Positions 36,876 to 37,999 of a DNA stretch of 37,999 bases are shown one piece after another (the stretch's first letter is position 1; the number at the start of each line of letters is the position of its first letter). The notes below the pieces were generated by a model. That model did not search any database. It had not been told where the DNA came from and was given only the letters and a program-made list of their open reading frames with translations. Made by a program: the position numbers and the translations under genes. The DNA lies in IMG/VR virus record IMGVR_UViG_3300042154_001725, positions 1-37,999 of that record; one strand, 5' to 3'. The DNA is from a virus.

Positions 36876-37064
36876 ATGACCCCAACCTACAAACAAAACC
36901 TCATCACCAGTCGCAACGCCAACCTCGCCGAGCAGCATGATCTGCGGGAGCGGTTGAAACAACTGGAGAGCGAGGAAACCCAACTCAAAGGCGCGATTGC
37001 CATCCTGACTCAGATCGACCAAGCCGAAGCCGACAAGGCCAAGGCTGAACAACCTACTACCTAA
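36876..37064 (+). CDS. Small coiled-coil protein
   Basis: A 62-residue protein beginning MTPTYKQ from an ATGACCCC start. Almost the whole chain is one predicted helix with heptad Leu/Ile spacing (LAEQHDLRERLKQLESEETQLKGAIAILTQID), followed by a charged tail. It lies just after the second fibre gene, so it may be a fibre chaperone or assembly protein; that is inferred from location only. Confidence 0.68.
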   Translation: MTPTYKQNLITSRNANLAEQHDLRERLKQLESEETQLKGAIAILTQIDQAEADKAKAEQPTT

Positions 37065-37069
37065 TACCC

Positions 37070-37408
37070 ATGGCTACTATTACCATCCCACTTGATACTC
37101 CGGCAGAACGTCCTGAAGTTCCGTCGAAAACCTACAATGAAATCTACATCATGGACCTTGCCATTAGCGCACGGTCTATGGGAGCGCAGGACAGCATTTA
37201 TGTTGAATACGTTCCTTTTGACCAAGCGACTGGCGACCGGCTTTTGTCGGATCGGCGGGAAGTGAGGCTTCCGTTTTGGGAGGCCGTGAACGCGATTCCT
37301 TCCGCTGCCGAGGCTTTTGCTGCCGTCGCGCTCTGCCTGCCGGACCTTATCGCCTATCAGGCGGCCAAGGAAGCTGCGGCTTTGGTGCCGGTTGTTCCTG
37401 CTGAGTGA
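37070..37408 (+). CDS. Hypothetical protein of the tail region
   Basis: A 112-residue protein after a 5-base gap. It has strands (YNEIYIMDLAISARS, SIYVEYVPFD) with a RLLSDRREVRLPFWEAV segment and a terminal helix (EAFAAVALCLPDLIAYQAAKEAA). The pattern of a strand pair, a basic turn and a helix is known in small phage tail-region proteins of unknown role. It is the last gene before a strong terminator. Confidence 0.68.
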   Translation: MATITIPLDTPAERPEVPSKTYNEIYIMDLAISARSMGAQDSIYVEYVPFDQATGDRLLSDRREVRLPFWEAVNAIPSAAEAFAAVALCLPDLIAYQAAKEAAALVPVVPAE

Positions 37409-37421
37409 TCCCCCCCATCCC

Positions 37422-37460
37422 AGCCCTTGAGTGGTTCCGACTGCTCAAGGGCTTTCTTTT
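37422..37460 (+). terminator. Intrinsic terminator ending the late operon
   Basis: AGCCCTTGAG (37422-37431) pairs perfectly with CTCAAGGGCT (37444-37453) over ten base pairs with a 12-base loop, followed by TTCTTTTG. It closes the tailspike/lysis/fibre transcript. Confidence 0.9.
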
Positions 37461-37476
37461 GCCCATGTCCTAAAAA

Positions 37477-37519
37477 GACTTTAAACAGTCATTGACGACT
37501 GCAATCTTTGTGTCATCAT
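37477..37519 (+). promoter_or_regulatory. Promoter with phased operator half-sites
   Basis: GACT (37477-37480), AGTC (37487-37490) and GACT (37497-37500) recur every 10 bases, in alternating orientation; CAGTC/GACTG (37486-37501) form an inverted repeat. TTGACG (37492-37497), 16 bases, then CATCAT (37514-37519) make a promoter whose -35 is inside the repeats. The array stands directly before a ribbon-helix-helix gene, suggesting autoregulation. Confidence 0.6.
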
Positions 37520-37528
37520 CTGAGGCAT

Positions 37529-37714
37529 ATGGAACTAAACAAAACCAAACCAAGCATCCACGTTGGGTTCAAGCTGGACCCAAGGGATTATCTCAAGCTG
37601 GGCTTTATTGCGTCCAAGACTGGGACAAGTCGGTCCCACATTGCCAAGGAAGCAACGCTTCAGTTCCTCGCCGGACTCGGTGGCGGCAACAGCAAGGGAG
37701 GGACTTCCAAATGA
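37529..37714 (+). CDS. Ribbon-helix-helix (CopG/Arc-like) regulator
   Basis: A 61-residue protein from ATG 37529, with GAGG just upstream. A short strand (SIHVGFKL, about residues 9-16) is followed by two helices (PRDYLKLGFIASKTG and SRSHIAKEATLQFLAG), the ribbon-helix-helix layout of small phage repressors that bind as dimers to short repeats. The C-terminus (GGGNSKGGTSK) is flexible. It lies behind its own promoter with a phased array, so it is probably autoregulated, and it overlaps the next ATG as ATGA. Confidence 0.78.
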   Translation: MELNKTKPSIHVGFKLDPRDYLKLGFIASKTGTSRSHIAKEATLQFLAGLGGGNSKGGTSK

Positions 37715-37908
37715 GCACGTTGCAGCTTGAAGCCATGCAGAAAGCCGGTGAAGGCGACATGCTCCTTGGCATTATCTACATAATCCTCGGCAGTTTGGGT
37801 CTGCTCATCCTGTGGCATTTTAGCCATGAGCGTCGTTTGCTGGATCGGCAGCGCCGTCAGCAAATCCGCCGGGAGTGGCGGGCACTTAATGTTCGCGGAC
37901 TGAACTAA
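37711..37908 (+). CDS. Small membrane protein
   Basis: A 65-residue protein from ATG 37711 (ATGA overlap), with GGAGG about 10 bases upstream, one of the few good Shine-Dalgarno sequences in the window. It has one membrane segment (MLLGIIYIILGSLGLLILW, about residues 17-35) and a basic, cytoplasmic-type tail (ERRLLDRQRRQQIRREWR). Its pairing with a regulator gene suggests an early host-control or superinfection function, but this is not shown. Confidence 0.66.
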   Translation: MSTLQLEAMQKAGEGDMLLGIIYIILGSLGLLILWHFSHERRLLDRQRRQQIRREWRALNVRGLN

Positions 37909-37918
37909 AAATTTCCGA

Positions 37919-37971
37919 CCAGTCGCCTGATCTAAACAAACCCTTGGAGGGGAGCGGGGTCAGGCGGCTGG
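37919..37971 (+). other. Long intergenic hairpin
   Basis: CCAGTCGCCTGA (37919-37930) pairs with TCAGGCGGCTGG (37960-37971) over twelve base pairs with one G-T wobble and a 29-base loop. No T-run follows. It lies in front of the next gene's A/C-rich leader, as the hairpin at 687-717 precedes a start, so it may act in the mRNA leader. Confidence 0.55.
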
Positions 37972-37994
37972 AAGGATTACAACACAACACTACT

Positions 37995-37999
37995 ATGAC
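37995..37999 (+). CDS. Start of the next gene (truncated)
   Basis: ATGAC at the end of the window follows a leader of ACAACACAACACTACT type, the same kind used at 343 and 6928. Only one complete codon is visible, so nothing can be said of the product. Confidence 0.4.

Overview
The window is 38 kb of a tailed double-stranded DNA phage genome of podovirus (T7-like) virion architecture. All genes read left to right, are tightly packed, and often share an ATGA, GTGA or TAATG start/stop overlap. The host cannot be named from the sequence. An endolysin preceded by a predicted lipoprotein and small membrane proteins points to a Gram-negative-type envelope. Most genes with a free leader lack a Shine-Dalgarno sequence and instead carry a G-poor, A/C-rich leader made of CCAA/ACAA runs, so the host probably tolerates non-SD initiation. 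No integrase, RNA polymerase or DNA polymerase lies in the window; polymerases, if encoded, would be outside it.

Layout. (1) 1-4804, replication and recombination: the end of a YqaJ/lambda-type exonuclease, an SSB with the acidic DEIPF tip, a run of small overlapping genes including two PD-(D/E)XK-like candidates, then a DnaD-like replication protein with iteron-like repeats inside its gene and a DnaC-like helicase loader. (2) 4805-9021, accessory early genes: a PP-loop (PAPS-reductase-like) enzyme and about ten small proteins. Three consecutive gaps here hold hairpins that copy the tRNA T-arm. (3) 9023-16108, packaging and head: terminase small and large subunits, portal, scaffold, terminator, candidate promoter, major capsid protein, a small virion protein, terminator. 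(4) 16122-31705, tail tube and ejected proteins: tail tubular proteins A and B, a GNAT-like protein, internal virion proteins, and a 3278-residue polyvalent protein in the T7 gp16 position. (5) 31713-37460, tailspike, lysis cassette, second fibre and small proteins, ended by a strong terminator. (6) 37477-37999, a ribbon-helix-helix regulator with a phased operator-like array, a small membrane protein, and the first codons of the next gene.

How it works together: exonuclease, SSB, DnaD-like protein and loader would start replication and recruit host helicase. Terminase fills capsids through the portal. Tubular proteins, tailspike and fibre form the adsorption apparatus. The core proteins and the giant polyvalent protein are expected to be ejected with the DNA, and the latter may act against host defences. 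The lysis cassette ends infection.

The least explained features are the three T-arm-like hairpin cassettes (6214-6927), the modular giant protein with five GYSI junctions and a gene-like frame nested in it, a two-block promoter-like motif before the capsid and tailspike genes, and the 10-bp-phased GACT/AGTC array before the regulator gene.
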